Shown here: positions 17,301 to 26,192 of the stretch, in pieces
How the letters are laid out: each line of letters opens with the position of its first letter
How positions within the stretch are numbered: position 1 is the stretch's first letter
Assembly (NCBI GenBank): GCA_938015445.1
Contig: CALLPE010000024.1
Location: 62,001-126,000, forward strand
Length of the DNA stretch: 64,000 nt
Reading direction: 5' to 3'
Source of the DNA: an uncultured Pirellulales bacterium
GTDB lineage: Bacteria; Planctomycetota; Planctomycetia; Pirellulales; Thermoguttaceae
Made by a program: the position numbers and the translations under genes
Notes under the pieces: model-generated
Told to the model about the DNA's origin: nothing
Seen by the model: the letters and a program-made list of their open reading frames with translations, nothing else
Database searches by the model: none

Positions 17301-19381
17301 ACGGGACCAAGCGGCGCGGTAGTCAGCGCCACGCTGGCCGTGGCGCGCTGAACCGGGTTGGCAGGCGGTGCCGCGGCAACGGCCGGTTGACCCAATCCGC
17401 TCGATCGCGGCTGTCCTAACCGCACAGGAATCTGACTGCTGCCGAAAGCGAACTCCACGGCACCAACCGCGGCGATCTGCGGACCTGCCGGCGCTTGGAC
17501 ATCTGTTCGCTCCACGGCGGCTGCCTGCGAGCTAGCCTCGATCCTGCCGCCGGCCATGCTTCCCGCTGCTGCCGGCTGGGGATCGGCCCCTTCCAGCGGT
17601 ATTGTCGCCGAAGGCAAGGCGATGCCTTTGGCCGCCCGCTGAGGCGATGATACCACCGACGGAGCGCCTTCAACTCCGCCCGGCTGTTGTTGGCTGGCTG
17701 CCGCGCGGGCCGCCGCTGCCGCAGGAAGCTGCGCCAGCACGCTGCGCGGCGACATTGCCGCACCCGGCGCTGAAGCAGCGATCACAGCCTGCGGCGAAGC
17801 GGCGTCAGACTTGGCCACCGCCAGTTGGCCTGGCTGAGAGGCGGCAAGTCCCGGCGTAGTCGGGGTAGGCGAAAGCGCAGAGGCGGCTGGCGCCTGGCCA
17901 ACCAATTCTGAAATCGATGGCCTGACAGCCGGCCGGCGCGACACCGGCGCAGGCACAGCGGACGATTCATCGATGCTGGGTCCAAGGTTGCGATCGCTCC
18001 GACGCGGCTGATCAACGATTACCACCGCTGGTTGGCGAACCATAGATTGCACAGCGGAAAGCGCTGGGCTGCCCTGCGGAGGCGGGAGCGACATCTTGGT
18101 TACCACGGCCACCGTTTCGCCGATTGCTTCGGCCTGTCCAGTACCGGTGCGCGCCGCTTGCGGCACAGGCTCCTCGGCGATTACGGGCGCTTCGGCTTGT
18201 CGCGGTTGACGGGGCACTGGCTGGGGCAGCAGTTTCGCCACGGCCGTCGTTTCGACCGCCGGGCGCCGGGAAGGCATAGCCGTAGCAGTCCCCGATTGCA
18301 CTACCTCTGCCCGCGGCAACGGTTGGGGCGGTGTCAGGGCGGTGGACAAATCGGCCGTCGCCCGGGCTACACCTGTGATGTCCGGCTGGAGCGGCGGGGC
18401 TTGGACAACGCGGGCCGGCTGAACCGGCTCGACTCCCGCCGCCTCGCTGCGCAACACTTCAGCCGCAGCAAACAACTGCTTGGAAGGCTTGGCCGTGGCA
18501 GGCGGCTCTGCCGAAGGTTGCGGTTGAACTTTGTGTCGGGCCAGCGCCGCACGCTCCACCCGCGTGGGCGACTGCGGTTCATCGATCGCTCGTCGTTCCA
18601 CCTTTACCCCTGCTGTGTCTTGCTGCTCCAGCGGCGCAACGTTGGCTTGAAAAGTGCCCTGGGCTTTCTGAGCGGCCAACAGAGGTTTAGGCTCGGGGAT
18701 CGGCTCGCCCAGTTCGCCGCGGTCTTTCAGTGGCTGGCGGGTCAGTGTGCCGCCGGCGGGCAATTCGGCCCGACGCGGCGCAGAGGTGGGCGCACGTTCC
18801 ATGGCGGCCACCTGTGGCAAAATGGAACTATCCACCTCCGGTTGCACCGCTTTGGTTTCGGCAGGCTCGGTCTGGGCTAACTCGCGCGCGACGGTGATAG
18901 CCGGCGTGGCCTGCTCGGCTAGCACCAGGGGGACAGGCTCGTCGAAGACCTGTCGTTGTTCGGGCTGCTGTTCTGGATCGAGCGGATGATGGAAGACGAA
19001 CTCGCGCGGCAGCGACTCGGCCTCTTGGGCGTACTGGTGTTCTTCCAGAACAGGAATCTCCATGCCGGCGTAATTCAGATACATCACCACCCATAGGTGA
19101 CCAAGCAAACTCAGCATTACGCACAACAGAAAGTGCCGCAGCTTGCGCCCGTGGAGCTTGCTTACGCCCCACAGCGCGGCGGCCACGATCGCCCCGAGCA
19201 CAGCCAGACGGAACCAGCCGTTGTAGAGCAGCCGCTGCTCGTCGAAAGAGCTGGCGGCGACGATCCAGCCGCCCACGAAAGCCGCCAGCATGAAGATGGC
19301 CAGGATCAGCGGCCAGAGATGGTCGTCGAAATCGACCATCTGCTGCGGTTGCACCCGGCGAATGGTACGCTTGGTAACCAT
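14330..19381 (-). CDS. Giant membrane protein: 3 TM helices, Ala/Pro-rich linker, C-terminal alpha/alpha toroid
   Basis: A 1683-residue protein. Three membrane helices occupy about residues 16-40, 55-75 and 84-107. Residues about 110-1320 are a low-complexity linker rich in Ala, Pro, Gly, Ser, Val and Gln, probably extended in the periplasm. Residues about 1325-1683 form a prenyltransferase/squalene-oxidase-like alpha/alpha toroid (repeats such as GLEFLARWQFAEGNWSL, GVQWLVRNQKEDGDLF and FIVRTQHPEDGGWRYS). The DxDD or other terpene-cyclase acidic motif is not evident, so catalysis is doubtful and a binding role is plausible. The gene follows exbD by 80 bases in the same direction, where tonB often lies. 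The linker holds degenerate repeats of an (I/V)PV-type motif. AAGGA lies nine bases upstream of ATG 19381. Confidence 0.75.
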   Translation of the reverse strand: MVTKRTIRRVQPQQMVDFDDHLWPLILAIFMLAAFVGGWIVAASSFDEQRLLYNGWFRLAVLGAIVAAALWGVSKLHGRKLRHFLLCVMLSLLGHLWVVMYLNYAGMEIPVLEEHQYAQEAESLPREFVFHHPLDPEQQPEQRQVFDEPVPLVLAEQATPAITVARELAQTEPAETKAVQPEVDSSILPQVAAMERAPTSAPRRAELPAGGTLTRQPLKDRGELGEPIPEPKPLLAAQKAQGTFQANVAPLEQQDTAGVKVERRAIDEPQSPTRVERAALARHKVQPQPSAEPPATAKPSKQLFAAAEVLRSEAAGVEPVQPARVVQAPPLQPDITGVARATADLSTALTPPQPLPRAEVVQSGTATAMPSRRPAVETTAVAKLLPQPVPRQPRQAEAPVIAEEPVPQAARTGTGQAEAIGETVAVVTKMSLPPPQGSPALSAVQSMVRQPAVVIVDQPRRSDRNLGPSIDESSAVPAPVSRRPAVRPSISELVGQAPAASALSPTPTTPGLAASQPGQLAVAKSDAASPQAVIAASAPGAAMSPRSVLAQLPAAAAARAAASQQQPGGVEGAPSVVSSPQRAAKGIALPSATIPLEGADPQPAAAGSMAGGRIEASSQAAAVERTDVQAPAGPQIAAVGAVEFAFGSSQIPVRLGQPRSSGLGQPAVAAAPPANPVQRATASVALTTAPLGPVSAEPDLPPGHDTGGPPSALIDAASTAAARKGRPALPAPHTVHGPVVAPMGGSASPPSVAGVARAVVPLARADDPSLGGGTPMPARTAIGTAAAADVRPDAEQVATLRPRGAPRAGSPFEAPTVSAGRQSAGFAGGDALPAAGALASLNVEGQAGPAAIARRAAASQPSNPGSGAAPSLSATVGRHPARAEIPVALAKAELAPQPGGGGVASSQGGAASSLEAGSIASVTRSHGGAPVANVTIPAGDVDFGSGSARVPVPAGRLRSGQEATASVAVAVGSPLGRTLPAASAVAGLPAASIEGPVDALGVAPPASSGGGTAALEAAVTTISRGAPAGYGPAAAVRTLEAQGLAGGTASGEVGPTRLPRAARGTSADQLAAAAPQVGLSRASASAVKTIGGEAGPSPVVFAGAESSGDAAPAAGALPSQLPGWSPSLGQAAEGKLATRRQPAGLAGGIQTTALFEPASVAGPTALTPGDSVGPRRLAQGHDVAPPIAAEVGGARLGKSTVPGLPRGLPQAVEADISGATTPQPGRGADLTIGTSVGEPARQSGGLPVQIAAVSGPGGLDVRPVPTAGIPSRLARPESEVVHPVSGRFLLPRSGTPPAVAGVVSQPTEFYQQRDPRQRAERARAAGGGGTEKAVEAGLEFLARWQFAEGNWSLHKLPPGVEVQDPALGSIESDSAATGLALLAFLGAGYTHLDDKYRDTVGRGVQWLVRNQKEDGDLFTGGDRYARFYSHAIAAIALCEAYGMTQDPELREPARKAVEFIVRTQHPEDGGWRYSLAPGKPYSAESDTSVTGWQLLALKSGQMAGLEVPEETFRKIEHWLSLAAARGQPGRYIYNPHADPNNRAQAPGLRPSLAMTAEAMLMRIYLGAKRDDRSLIAGADWLKANLPTFGREDFLQRDCYYWYYATQAMFQLQGEYWKAWNDQMRRVLEPTQVQQGPLAGSWHPLRPVADRWGQHGGRLYVTALHLLMLEVYYRHLPLFQELAK

Positions 19382-19461
19382 GATTAGGAGTCCTTCTCAC
19401 TCGGGCGTTGTTGGCGCGGGCGATAGACAATGCTGGGCAACAGCAGTGCGTGTCCTACGTG

Positions 19462-19887
19462 TCAGGGTGAAGTTTCCTCCCCGCCGACGCCGGCTACGTA
19501 GTCGCGGATATTGCACTCCAGGCACTTGTTTATTACTGCCACCACGGCCTGCCAGCGGCACTGCTGGTCGGCTCGGATGCGCACTTTGGCCCGGCCGGGG
19601 TTGTTGGCGTTTTCCCGCCGCAACAGCAGTTCCAAGTCGCTCAGCGTCCGGTAGGCGCCCTTGGCGTAATAGCGGCCTTGGGCGTCGATGTTTATTTCCA
19701 GTGGGGCTACTTGGCTGGTGACCGGTTTAGCGGCCGAGGCTTCCGGCGTCCGCAGCAGCAAGTCCCGCTCCACCTCGGCGAACTTGCTGGCCACTAAGAA
19801 GAAGATCAACAGATTGAAGACCACGTCGATCATAGGCGTCATGGGCACCTGATCGGCCGTGGTACCTTTGCGAATTTTCAACGCCAT
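19462..19887 (-). CDS. exbD: ExbD/TolR-family biopolymer transport protein
   Basis: A 141-residue ExbD/TolR protein: a short cytoplasmic N-terminus, one membrane helix MIDVVFNLLIFFLVASKF (residues 19-36) and a periplasmic domain ending DYVAGVGGEETSP. Asp21 in the helix corresponds to the conserved proton-channel aspartate. With ExbB it forms the proton-motive-force motor that energises TonB-like partners. I chose ATG at 19887, which has AAGGA just upstream; the frame is open to 20079 but the added residues do not resemble ExbD. It lies 115 bases after exbB and 80 bases before the giant toroid-domain gene, so the three are probably one transcript. No tonB with a recognisable TonB C-terminal domain is present in the window. 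Confidence 0.9.
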   Translation of the reverse strand: MALKIRKGTTADQVPMTPMIDVVFNLLIFFLVASKFAEVERDLLLRTPEASAAKPVTSQVAPLEINIDAQGRYYAKGAYRTLSDLELLLRRENANNPGRAKVRIRADQQCRWQAVVAVINKCLECNIRDYVAGVGGEETSP

Positions 19888-20002
19888 AAAGATCCTTCGC
19901 GGTGATTTACAGCCGAACGTTATCGTATCAACTAGCGACGGCACCTCGGAGGATTCTTGCCTTACGCCTCGTTTGGGGCCGATGCCAAATCTCGACGCAG
20001 TG

Positions 20003-21055
20003 TTAGCCTGCCGGCGGAGTGGCCGTGGGTTGTTTGCGTTTGGCTTCCTCGACTGCGGGCGTGCGCTGGCTGTCGGCATCGGCCGAATCGAGCTGGTCCT
20101 TGCTGACGCGCAGGCGGCCCTCGAATCGCTCCAATTGGGGCAGCAGGCCCATGACGATGTCGTCCAGCTCGCCCAGCAGCCGCAAGATGCGCCCTTCCAG
20201 CAAATGCGCCACGATGGCGCACGGAATGGCCACCGACAGACCGGCGAAAGTGGTCACCAGTGCAGTGTATATGCCGTGGGCGAGTTGCTCGGTCTTGCGG
20301 GCCTCCAGCGGCATGTTAGCCGTGACAAAGAAGGCGTAGATCATCCCCTGGATTGTTCCCAGCAGACCGAGCATCGGCGCTACGGCTGTGGAGATGTTCA
20401 GCCAGCGGACGTTGTAATACAGTCGCGCGGCCTCGCGTTCGCTGGCCTTTTCTACGGCTTTTTCCACCTCGGCATGGGGACGCCCGACTTTCAGCAACAT
20501 GCTCTTCAGCACGTTGGCGGCTGCGGAAGGATAAGCCTGGCACAGCCGATACGCCTGCCGAGGATCTATCCCGCCCTTTTGCGACGACAAAGAAGCCAAC
20601 GCGGAAATCAACTCGGTGGGCATCACTTTCCGCCGCCGCAATCCCAATATGCGTTCAAAAGCAAATGCTGCCGCCACCACCGATACAAAGAATATCGGAT
20701 ACATCAGCGGCCCGCCCTCTTTCACCAAGTCCCAATAGGGAATCGGCGGCAGTTCGCGCCGCGCGGTACCAGCCGAAGGTTCATCGGCGGCCAGGGCTTG
20801 CTCGGCCTTAGCCACCGGATCGACCTTTGGCGGGATATGCTGCGGTGCGCCGGGCGCAGGCTCCGCCGAGCCTTCCGCTCCAGCGTCGCCCGCCGTAGGT
20901 CCTTCTGCCGCTGCCAACTGCCGCTGGGCAGCGAGGTCCACAGCCCCGAGTGGCTCGAACGCCGCCGGCGCAAGCCACTGCGTGGCCATCACCACTGCCA
21001 AGCTGATCACCAGCCAAAACCATAACCGCATGTGAGCAGCAATCGGGATTTTCAT
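20003..21055 (-). CDS. exbB: ExbB/TolQ/MotA-family proton channel
   Basis: A 350-residue ExbB/TolQ protein. An N-terminal hydrophobic segment (about 9-27) is followed by an Ala/Pro-rich periplasmic stretch of about 80 residues, then the three helices of the MotA/TolQ/ExbB domain: GGPLMYPIFFVSVVAAAFAF, ISTAVAPMLGLLGTIQGM and LVTTFAGLSVAIPCAIVAHL. LGLLGTIQGMI is the family signature around the ion path. The N-terminal extension is common in planctomycete ExbB proteins. ATG at 21055 is preceded by GAGG at five bases; the upstream extension to 21163 lacks coding character. It is the first of the exbB-exbD-giant protein run and lies 254 bases downstream of the TPR gene. Confidence 0.9.
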   Translation of the reverse strand: MKIPIAAHMRLWFWLVISLAVVMATQWLAPAAFEPLGAVDLAAQRQLAAAEGPTAGDAGAEGSAEPAPGAPQHIPPKVDPVAKAEQALAADEPSAGTARRELPPIPYWDLVKEGGPLMYPIFFVSVVAAAFAFERILGLRRRKVMPTELISALASLSSQKGGIDPRQAYRLCQAYPSAAANVLKSMLLKVGRPHAEVEKAVEKASEREAARLYYNVRWLNISTAVAPMLGLLGTIQGMIYAFFVTANMPLEARKTEQLAHGIYTALVTTFAGLSVAIPCAIVAHLLEGRILRLLGELDDIVMGLLPQLERFEGRLRVSKDQLDSADADSQRTPAVEEAKRKQPTATPPAG

Positions 21056-21308
21056 GGTGGCCTCTGCGTCGAGCGAAGCACTATCTTTTCTGCGTACTGC
21101 ACATTGTTTGTGTGGCCCGCACCAGTCTGTTGGGAAAATCGCCGGCGTAAAGCCTGGCCACAAACCAACAGGCCACTATATTAGATAAATGGTATCAACC
21201 ACCCTGCGAGCCGACCTCGAGCGTGCTCGCCGGCCAACAACGCTGACTTGCAGGGCGGTCGCTGCCGCGGACCAATCGGGGTGGTGCCACTGGTTCGTTG
21301 GCCGTCGG

Positions 21309-24300
21309 TCACTTTTTCAACTCTTTCAGTCGCTGTTTGGCCAGCGGCGTCTTATCGCTGTCAGGATATTTTTCAATCAACTCTTCGTACTGTTTTATGG
21401 CCTGAGAGTGTTTGCCGAGTATCTCGAAGCACCGGGCAGCCTCGTACATTGCCTCAGCTTGCCAGATAGGAAAGCTGTATCCGTAGATCACCTTGAAGTA
21501 GCTCTTGATGGCGTCTTCGTGCCTTTGCTGTTCGAACTCGATGGCACCGATCATATATTGTGCTCGCGCAGCCAGCTCGCTGCTGCCTGCGGCGATGACC
21601 TGCTGGTACAGTTGGCGGGCATCTTCGAGTTTGCCCAACTTCTGATTGGCCCAGCCTTGCTCGTAGAGAATCTCTGGCAGGTGGCTGCTCTGCGGAAATT
21701 CCTTCGCTGCCCGGGCAAGAATGTCGGCGCTGGCTTTCCACTGACCCAACTGCGCGGCGGCCTGTCCGGCGCGGAGCAGTTTTAGCACGGCGAAGTCTTT
21801 TCCGGTAGGATTCTTGGCCAGATTGTACGCGGCCAGCGCCTCTTTGAACTTCTTGAGCTTGAACAGACACTCACCTTCCATAAAGGCGGCGTCGTCGGCC
21901 AGTGGGCCGTGGGGCCATGTAGCCCGCTGCGCGGCGAAGGTCTTGTGCGCTTCGTCGAACTGCTGGAGCCAGAACAGCGCCCAGCCGAGTTTGTGAGCCG
22001 CCTTCTCGCCCAACTCGGTGTTGCCTGCCCGCTCCATCGAATGCCGATACCCCTCAGCCGCCTGCTTGTAGTCCTTGTTCTGATAAGCCCAGTCGGCTAC
22101 GTGATAGTGTGCTTCGGCGGCCAGGGGGCTTTGCGGCGATTGTTCCACCAGCTTGCCAAAGGCCTCGGCCGCTTGTTGCTCCTTTCCCAACGACTTCAAG
22201 GCCCAACCCAACTCGTAGTACACCTTGTCGGCGATTGCCGGCTGGGCATCCTCCTTGAGGAGAGCCTCCAGCGTTGTCACCGCTTCAGCATGTTGCTTCA
22301 GCGCCGCCTGACACACCGCTAGCAAATAGCGGGCCTCGGTCTTTCCTTGGACCGACTGCTCGTCGGACAAATAGGCCTTCAAGTCGGCAATCGCCTCGTG
22401 ATGTTTACCCAATCGTTCTAGTGCCGCTGCCCGGGCCAGTCGGGCGGCGCTGACCAGCCGGGCGTCGGCCGTTTTGGCCAACAACTGGTCGAACGCCTTC
22501 GCTGCTTCTGCATAATCGTTCTGCTTCAGTTTTGCCGAACCCAAACCGTACAAGGCATACGCAGCCAGCGGAGAATCGGGCCACTTATCCACCACTTGCT
22601 GGTATTCCACTGCGGCGGCTTTCAAGTCGCTTTCGGCAGTCAGTAACTCGCCCAAGCGGTAATGCGCCCGATCCAGCAGGCTGCTTTGCGGAAACCTCGC
22701 AATCAGATTGCGGAGCACCTGCTTGGCTCGGGCCGGCTGTTTGGATTGGCTCAAAGCCTGCGCCAGCGACAACAGGGCTTCGTCGGCCTGTCGCCAATTT
22801 GGCGTTGCCGTGGCCGCCTCCAAGGCTTTCACGGCCTGCTCGGCCTGTCCCATTTCCAGCAGGCTGTTGCCCAGAATCAACTGCGCCTCGGCCTTTGCTG
22901 GCGGCAAATTGAGCGTCTTCAGTTCCGTCTGCAAAAACTTAACCGTCTCGGCATGCTTCTTTTCCAGAAACATGGTCAGCGCCAGCCGCACTTTCCAGGT
23001 TTGGACTTCGCCATGCTGGGGATGTTCTTGCAGAAGTTCTGTGAAGAGCTTCCCGGCCTCCGCGTATTGTTTTTTCTGAAGTGTGCTTTCCGCGGCGATG
23101 AATTTCACGTCGGGGGCCAGCTCGTGCGAGCGATGTGCGGAAAGGAAACCGGCCGCATACTTCAGGGCCGCGTCGAAGTCGTTTTGCCCTAGTGCTGCAA
23201 AACTGGCTAGATACAAGGCCTGCGGCGCCACGGAGTCGTTGGGATGTTGCTCGGCAATCTCGGCGTATAGCCGGACGGCCTCGGCGCGACGCTGAGGAAT
23301 CTCGTACACCGCGTCGGCCCGATCCAGCAACAGCCGCGGCAACAGGCTGCTTTTGGAGGCCTGCGGCAGGGCCTTCTCGACCGTTGCCAGCGCGTCGCCA
23401 GGCCTTTTCAAAGCGAGCAAGCTGCGTGCCAACCAGTGCGCCGCCTCGATTGCCGTCTGGCCTTGCCCTTCTGCCAGCGGCTTAAGCGTCTTTACCGCGG
23501 CGTCGTGTTTGTCCGCTAGGTGGAACAGTCGTCCGGCGGCCAGCGCGGCAGCCTGCGCGTACTTCGACTGCGGATGCTTCGCTGGCAGCGAGGCGTATAA
23601 GTTGGCAGCTTCTTCGTACCGCTTCAAGTTCACCAGCGCCGCCGCTTGCCGGTACAAGGCGTGGTCAGCCAGAGCGAAATCGGCTTTGCTTGCAGCGGCA
23701 GCGAACCGGTCGGCGGCCTCCTGGTACTGTCCCGCCTGAAACAGCGTTTCCCCCTTGCGCATTGCGACTTCTGTGGCCAGTTGATGCCCGGGGAACTTCT
23801 CCAAGAACAGGTCGTAGCACTTGCCTGCCGCAGGGTAATCCTGAAGTTCCTCGTGACACACACCCAGCGCGTAAAGCGCATCGGCCGCGTTGGAGTCGCT
23901 GGGGAACTCATTCACCAGTCGGGCGTACATCTGACCGGCTTCGCGCTTCTTGTCTCGGGCGTAAAGCGCTTCGCCGGCATAAAACAGCGCCTGCGGCAGG
24001 TACTTGCTCTTCGGGTACTTGGCGATCAGCGTCTGGAGCGTGGCTGCCGCCGTGTCGTAGGTCTGCGGGTCGTTGGCCTGGCCGAGGCTGTACTGCGCAA
24101 TGCCCAGGTAAAGCCAACTCGGCTCGACCAGCTCCGAGGTGGGGTACTTGTCGATGACCGTTTGGAATCTTTGCGCAGCCTGCTCGAATCGGTTGAGCTT
24201 CAGATAGCACACACCCAGATAATGATGCGCCCGGTCGCAGCGCGGATCGGTAGCGAAGCGCTTCAGGAAAGCCTCCCACTCGCCTGCCGCCAACTCGTAT

Positions 24301-24587
24301 TCGCCGCGGTTTTGCAGGGCCACAGCGGCGTTGTACTGCACAATGGCCGCATCACTAGTGGCCTGTTTTTCCTGAGCAAATGAAGCGACGGGCACAAAAA
24401 ACCCTGAGCCGGCCAACAACAGCAACCCGGCAAAAAACAACGTGCCGCAAAGCCGCGGACCAAGGCCAAACATACCGGCGAGTACTAGCGGTGCCACAGT
24501 GTCAGACTCAGCACACGCTCTGCGGGTCACGTTGCGTCCGCTGCGCCAGTGGCGCAGCATCCATCCAGATACATGACCATCCTTCAT
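21309..24587 (-). CDS. Large exported TPR-repeat protein
   Basis: A 1092-residue tetratricopeptide-repeat protein. A membrane/signal segment (LCGTLFFAGLLLLAGSGFF) ends at a plausible signal-peptidase site ASFA|QE near residue 70. Nearly the whole remainder is TPR units of 34-37 residues (for example AIVQYNAAVALQNRGEYELA, and repeated A..A.Y..G....YP.S). The pattern resembles YbgF/BamD-like periplasmic assembly scaffolds. It lies upstream of exbB-exbD in the same direction, as ybgF lies with tol genes elsewhere, which suggests involvement in the same envelope complex; this is inference. ATG at 24587 has GAGG eight bases upstream; a later ATG at 24473 would give a shorter signal peptide. The 253-base gap to exbB may hold another promoter. 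Confidence 0.8.
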   Translation of the reverse strand: MKDGHVSGWMLRHWRSGRNVTRRACAESDTVAPLVLAGMFGLGPRLCGTLFFAGLLLLAGSGFFVPVASFAQEKQATSDAAIVQYNAAVALQNRGEYELAAGEWEAFLKRFATDPRCDRAHHYLGVCYLKLNRFEQAAQRFQTVIDKYPTSELVEPSWLYLGIAQYSLGQANDPQTYDTAAATLQTLIAKYPKSKYLPQALFYAGEALYARDKKREAGQMYARLVNEFPSDSNAADALYALGVCHEELQDYPAAGKCYDLFLEKFPGHQLATEVAMRKGETLFQAGQYQEAADRFAAAASKADFALADHALYRQAAALVNLKRYEEAANLYASLPAKHPQSKYAQAAALAAGRLFHLADKHDAAVKTLKPLAEGQGQTAIEAAHWLARSLLALKRPGDALATVEKALPQASKSSLLPRLLLDRADAVYEIPQRRAEAVRLYAEIAEQHPNDSVAPQALYLASFAALGQNDFDAALKYAAGFLSAHRSHELAPDVKFIAAESTLQKKQYAEAGKLFTELLQEHPQHGEVQTWKVRLALTMFLEKKHAETVKFLQTELKTLNLPPAKAEAQLILGNSLLEMGQAEQAVKALEAATATPNWRQADEALLSLAQALSQSKQPARAKQVLRNLIARFPQSSLLDRAHYRLGELLTAESDLKAAAVEYQQVVDKWPDSPLAAYALYGLGSAKLKQNDYAEAAKAFDQLLAKTADARLVSAARLARAAALERLGKHHEAIADLKAYLSDEQSVQGKTEARYLLAVCQAALKQHAEAVTTLEALLKEDAQPAIADKVYYELGWALKSLGKEQQAAEAFGKLVEQSPQSPLAAEAHYHVADWAYQNKDYKQAAEGYRHSMERAGNTELGEKAAHKLGWALFWLQQFDEAHKTFAAQRATWPHGPLADDAAFMEGECLFKLKKFKEALAAYNLAKNPTGKDFAVLKLLRAGQAAAQLGQWKASADILARAAKEFPQSSHLPEILYEQGWANQKLGKLEDARQLYQQVIAAGSSELAARAQYMIGAIEFEQQRHEDAIKSYFKVIYGYSFPIWQAEAMYEAARCFEILGKHSQAIKQYEELIEKYPDSDKTPLAKQRLKELKK

Positions 24588-25048
24588 AGAGGCAACCTCG
24601 CAGTCAAAGGTGGGAATAGCTCTGTTCCGGAGCACGCAGCCACATCAAGCACCTGTTATTATTTCACCTGCGAGCGTGTTTTGCCAGTCGTACGGTGAAG
24701 GTAATTTGCAGCGGAACGGCAGTCCGACATCCTCGCCGTTTACTACCTCATCTTGCCCATCCACCCCCTACTGGAATGCCGTCTATGCACCATGCACAAC
24801 GAAAAACCTTGTATAAACACAACTTAGCCGGTGGAGAGCGGCGTTTACGCGACCCCTGCCGCATAGCCGCATAGTCTCCTCGGGTATTCCGGTTGCGTGT
24901 TGCCGCTGTGCGTTCTAAGATGTTCTGCCAATCGTTGGGTAAAGCGGCCCAACAGCGGTGGACTTTGGCTCAACGGATGCGTTGCCACGCGCGAAGGCCG
25001 GCAGCAGGGCGTGCCAAGCAATGCCGCCGCGGCCGGTAGGAGGCTGCC
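24588..25048. other. Divergent intergenic region TPR gene / terC
   Basis: About 460 bases with no gene. It includes GCCGCATAGCCGCATAG at 24858-24874, an inverted copy of the doubled 8-mer at 5234-5250. I looked for a manganese (yybP-ykoY) riboswitch before the TerC gene and did not find its conserved segments. Confidence 0.45.
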
Positions 25049-26059
25049 TTGCAACACACTCTGTACGAATGGATCGGATTTTCCGCGATCGTCGTAGCGC
25101 TGTTGGTGCTCGACATGGTGGTCTTTCATCGCAAAGACCACGAGCCTTCGCTGCTGGAATCGGCCGGCTGGTCGGCTTTTTGGATCGTGCTGTCGCTGCT
25201 GTTCAACTGCTGGGTGTGGTTGAAGATGGGCGCTGGTGCAGCCGCAGCGTTCTTCACCGGTTTTTTGGTGGAGAAGTCGCTGTCGATGGACAACGTCTTC
25301 GTCTTCGCTGTCATCTTCCGCTTCTTCGGCATCCCCTTGATGTACCAGTACCGTGTGTTGTTCTGGGGGATCATCGGCGCGATTGTTATGCGCCTGGCGT
25401 TCATCTTGGCTGGAGCAGCGCTGCTGAGGCGATTCGACTGGGTGATGGTCGTTTTCGGGGCGTTTTTGCTTGTTACGGCGGTAAAATTGGCGCGCTCGCA
25501 CGACGCCGAAGTACATCCCGAACGCAACATCTTGCTGCGCATCGCCCGCCGGCTGCTGCCGGTCACGCGCGGCGATCATCGTCAGTACGGCCATGCCTTT
25601 TTTGTCCGCGAGGGGGGGCGGCTGTGTATCACCCCCATGTTCCTGGTTTTGCTAGTCATCGAAAGCACCGATGTGGTCTTCGCTATCGACAGCGTACCGG
25701 CCATCTTCGGCATCACTAAAGACCCGTACATCGTCTTTACCTCGAACATCTGCGCCATTCTGGGTTTGCGGGCACTTTACTTCCTGCTGGCCGGAGCGGT
25801 GCGCATGTTTCGTTATTTGCACTACGGGTTAGCTGCGATACTAGCATTCGTGGGCTTGGTGATGATTGCCGACTACATCGCCGAGACCTGGTATTTCGAT
25901 TATCTGGTCGAGAACTGGGGATTCGTTGAAGGACAGCACGTAGTTCCTACAGGGGCGAAGCTGGTCGTGGTCGGCATCGTACTGACGGTTTCCATCGGCG
26001 CTTCGATAATCGCCAACCGCCGGGAAGCCGCACGGCGCAGCGGCCAAGCCGCAGTGTGA
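25049..26059 (+). CDS. TerC/Alx-family integral membrane protein
   Basis: A 336-residue TerC-family protein with about eight or nine membrane helices. Family features include LVEKSLSMDNVFVFAVIF near residue 75 and FLVLLVIESTDVVFAIDSVPAIFGIT near residue 200, whose acidic residues are proposed to bind metal. The family includes Alx of E. coli (manganese-related) and tellurite-resistance TerC; the closest by layout is Alx, so metal-ion export is the best guess. The start is TTG at 25049, well supported by TAGGAGG five bases upstream and the family-typical beginning. The C-terminus ends with a basic tail (RREAARRSG). It is probably monocistronic. Confidence 0.88.
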   Translation: MQHTLYEWIGFSAIVVALLVLDMVVFHRKDHEPSLLESAGWSAFWIVLSLLFNCWVWLKMGAGAAAAFFTGFLVEKSLSMDNVFVFAVIFRFFGIPLMYQYRVLFWGIIGAIVMRLAFILAGAALLRRFDWVMVVFGAFLLVTAVKLARSHDAEVHPERNILLRIARRLLPVTRGDHRQYGHAFFVREGGRLCITPMFLVLLVIESTDVVFAIDSVPAIFGITKDPYIVFTSNICAILGLRALYFLLAGAVRMFRYLHYGLAAILAFVGLVMIADYIAETWYFDYLVENWGFVEGQHVVPTGAKLVVVGIVLTVSIGASIIANRREAARRSGQAAV

Positions 26060-26192
26060 TCCTTCGCCATGCTGGAGACACTGCAAGGCGCTGACACGCA
26101 ACTACCTAGGAGAACCACCAAGAGAGAAACACACGAAGTTCATCCTCGGTCGTGAGTTTTTGCTAACCGCCAACTTGGCAGCCGAGTTGCGA

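Noticed and set aside
24640..25048. Manganese (yybP-ykoY) riboswitch before the TerC/Alx gene
   Set aside because: The family is often controlled this way, but the conserved loop sequences are not present in the leader.
24845..25594. Long open frame opposite the TerC gene
   Set aside because: It is an antisense shadow with low-complexity His/Gln/Arg-rich translation; the plus-strand frame has clear TerC-family sequence and a strong TAGGAGG site.
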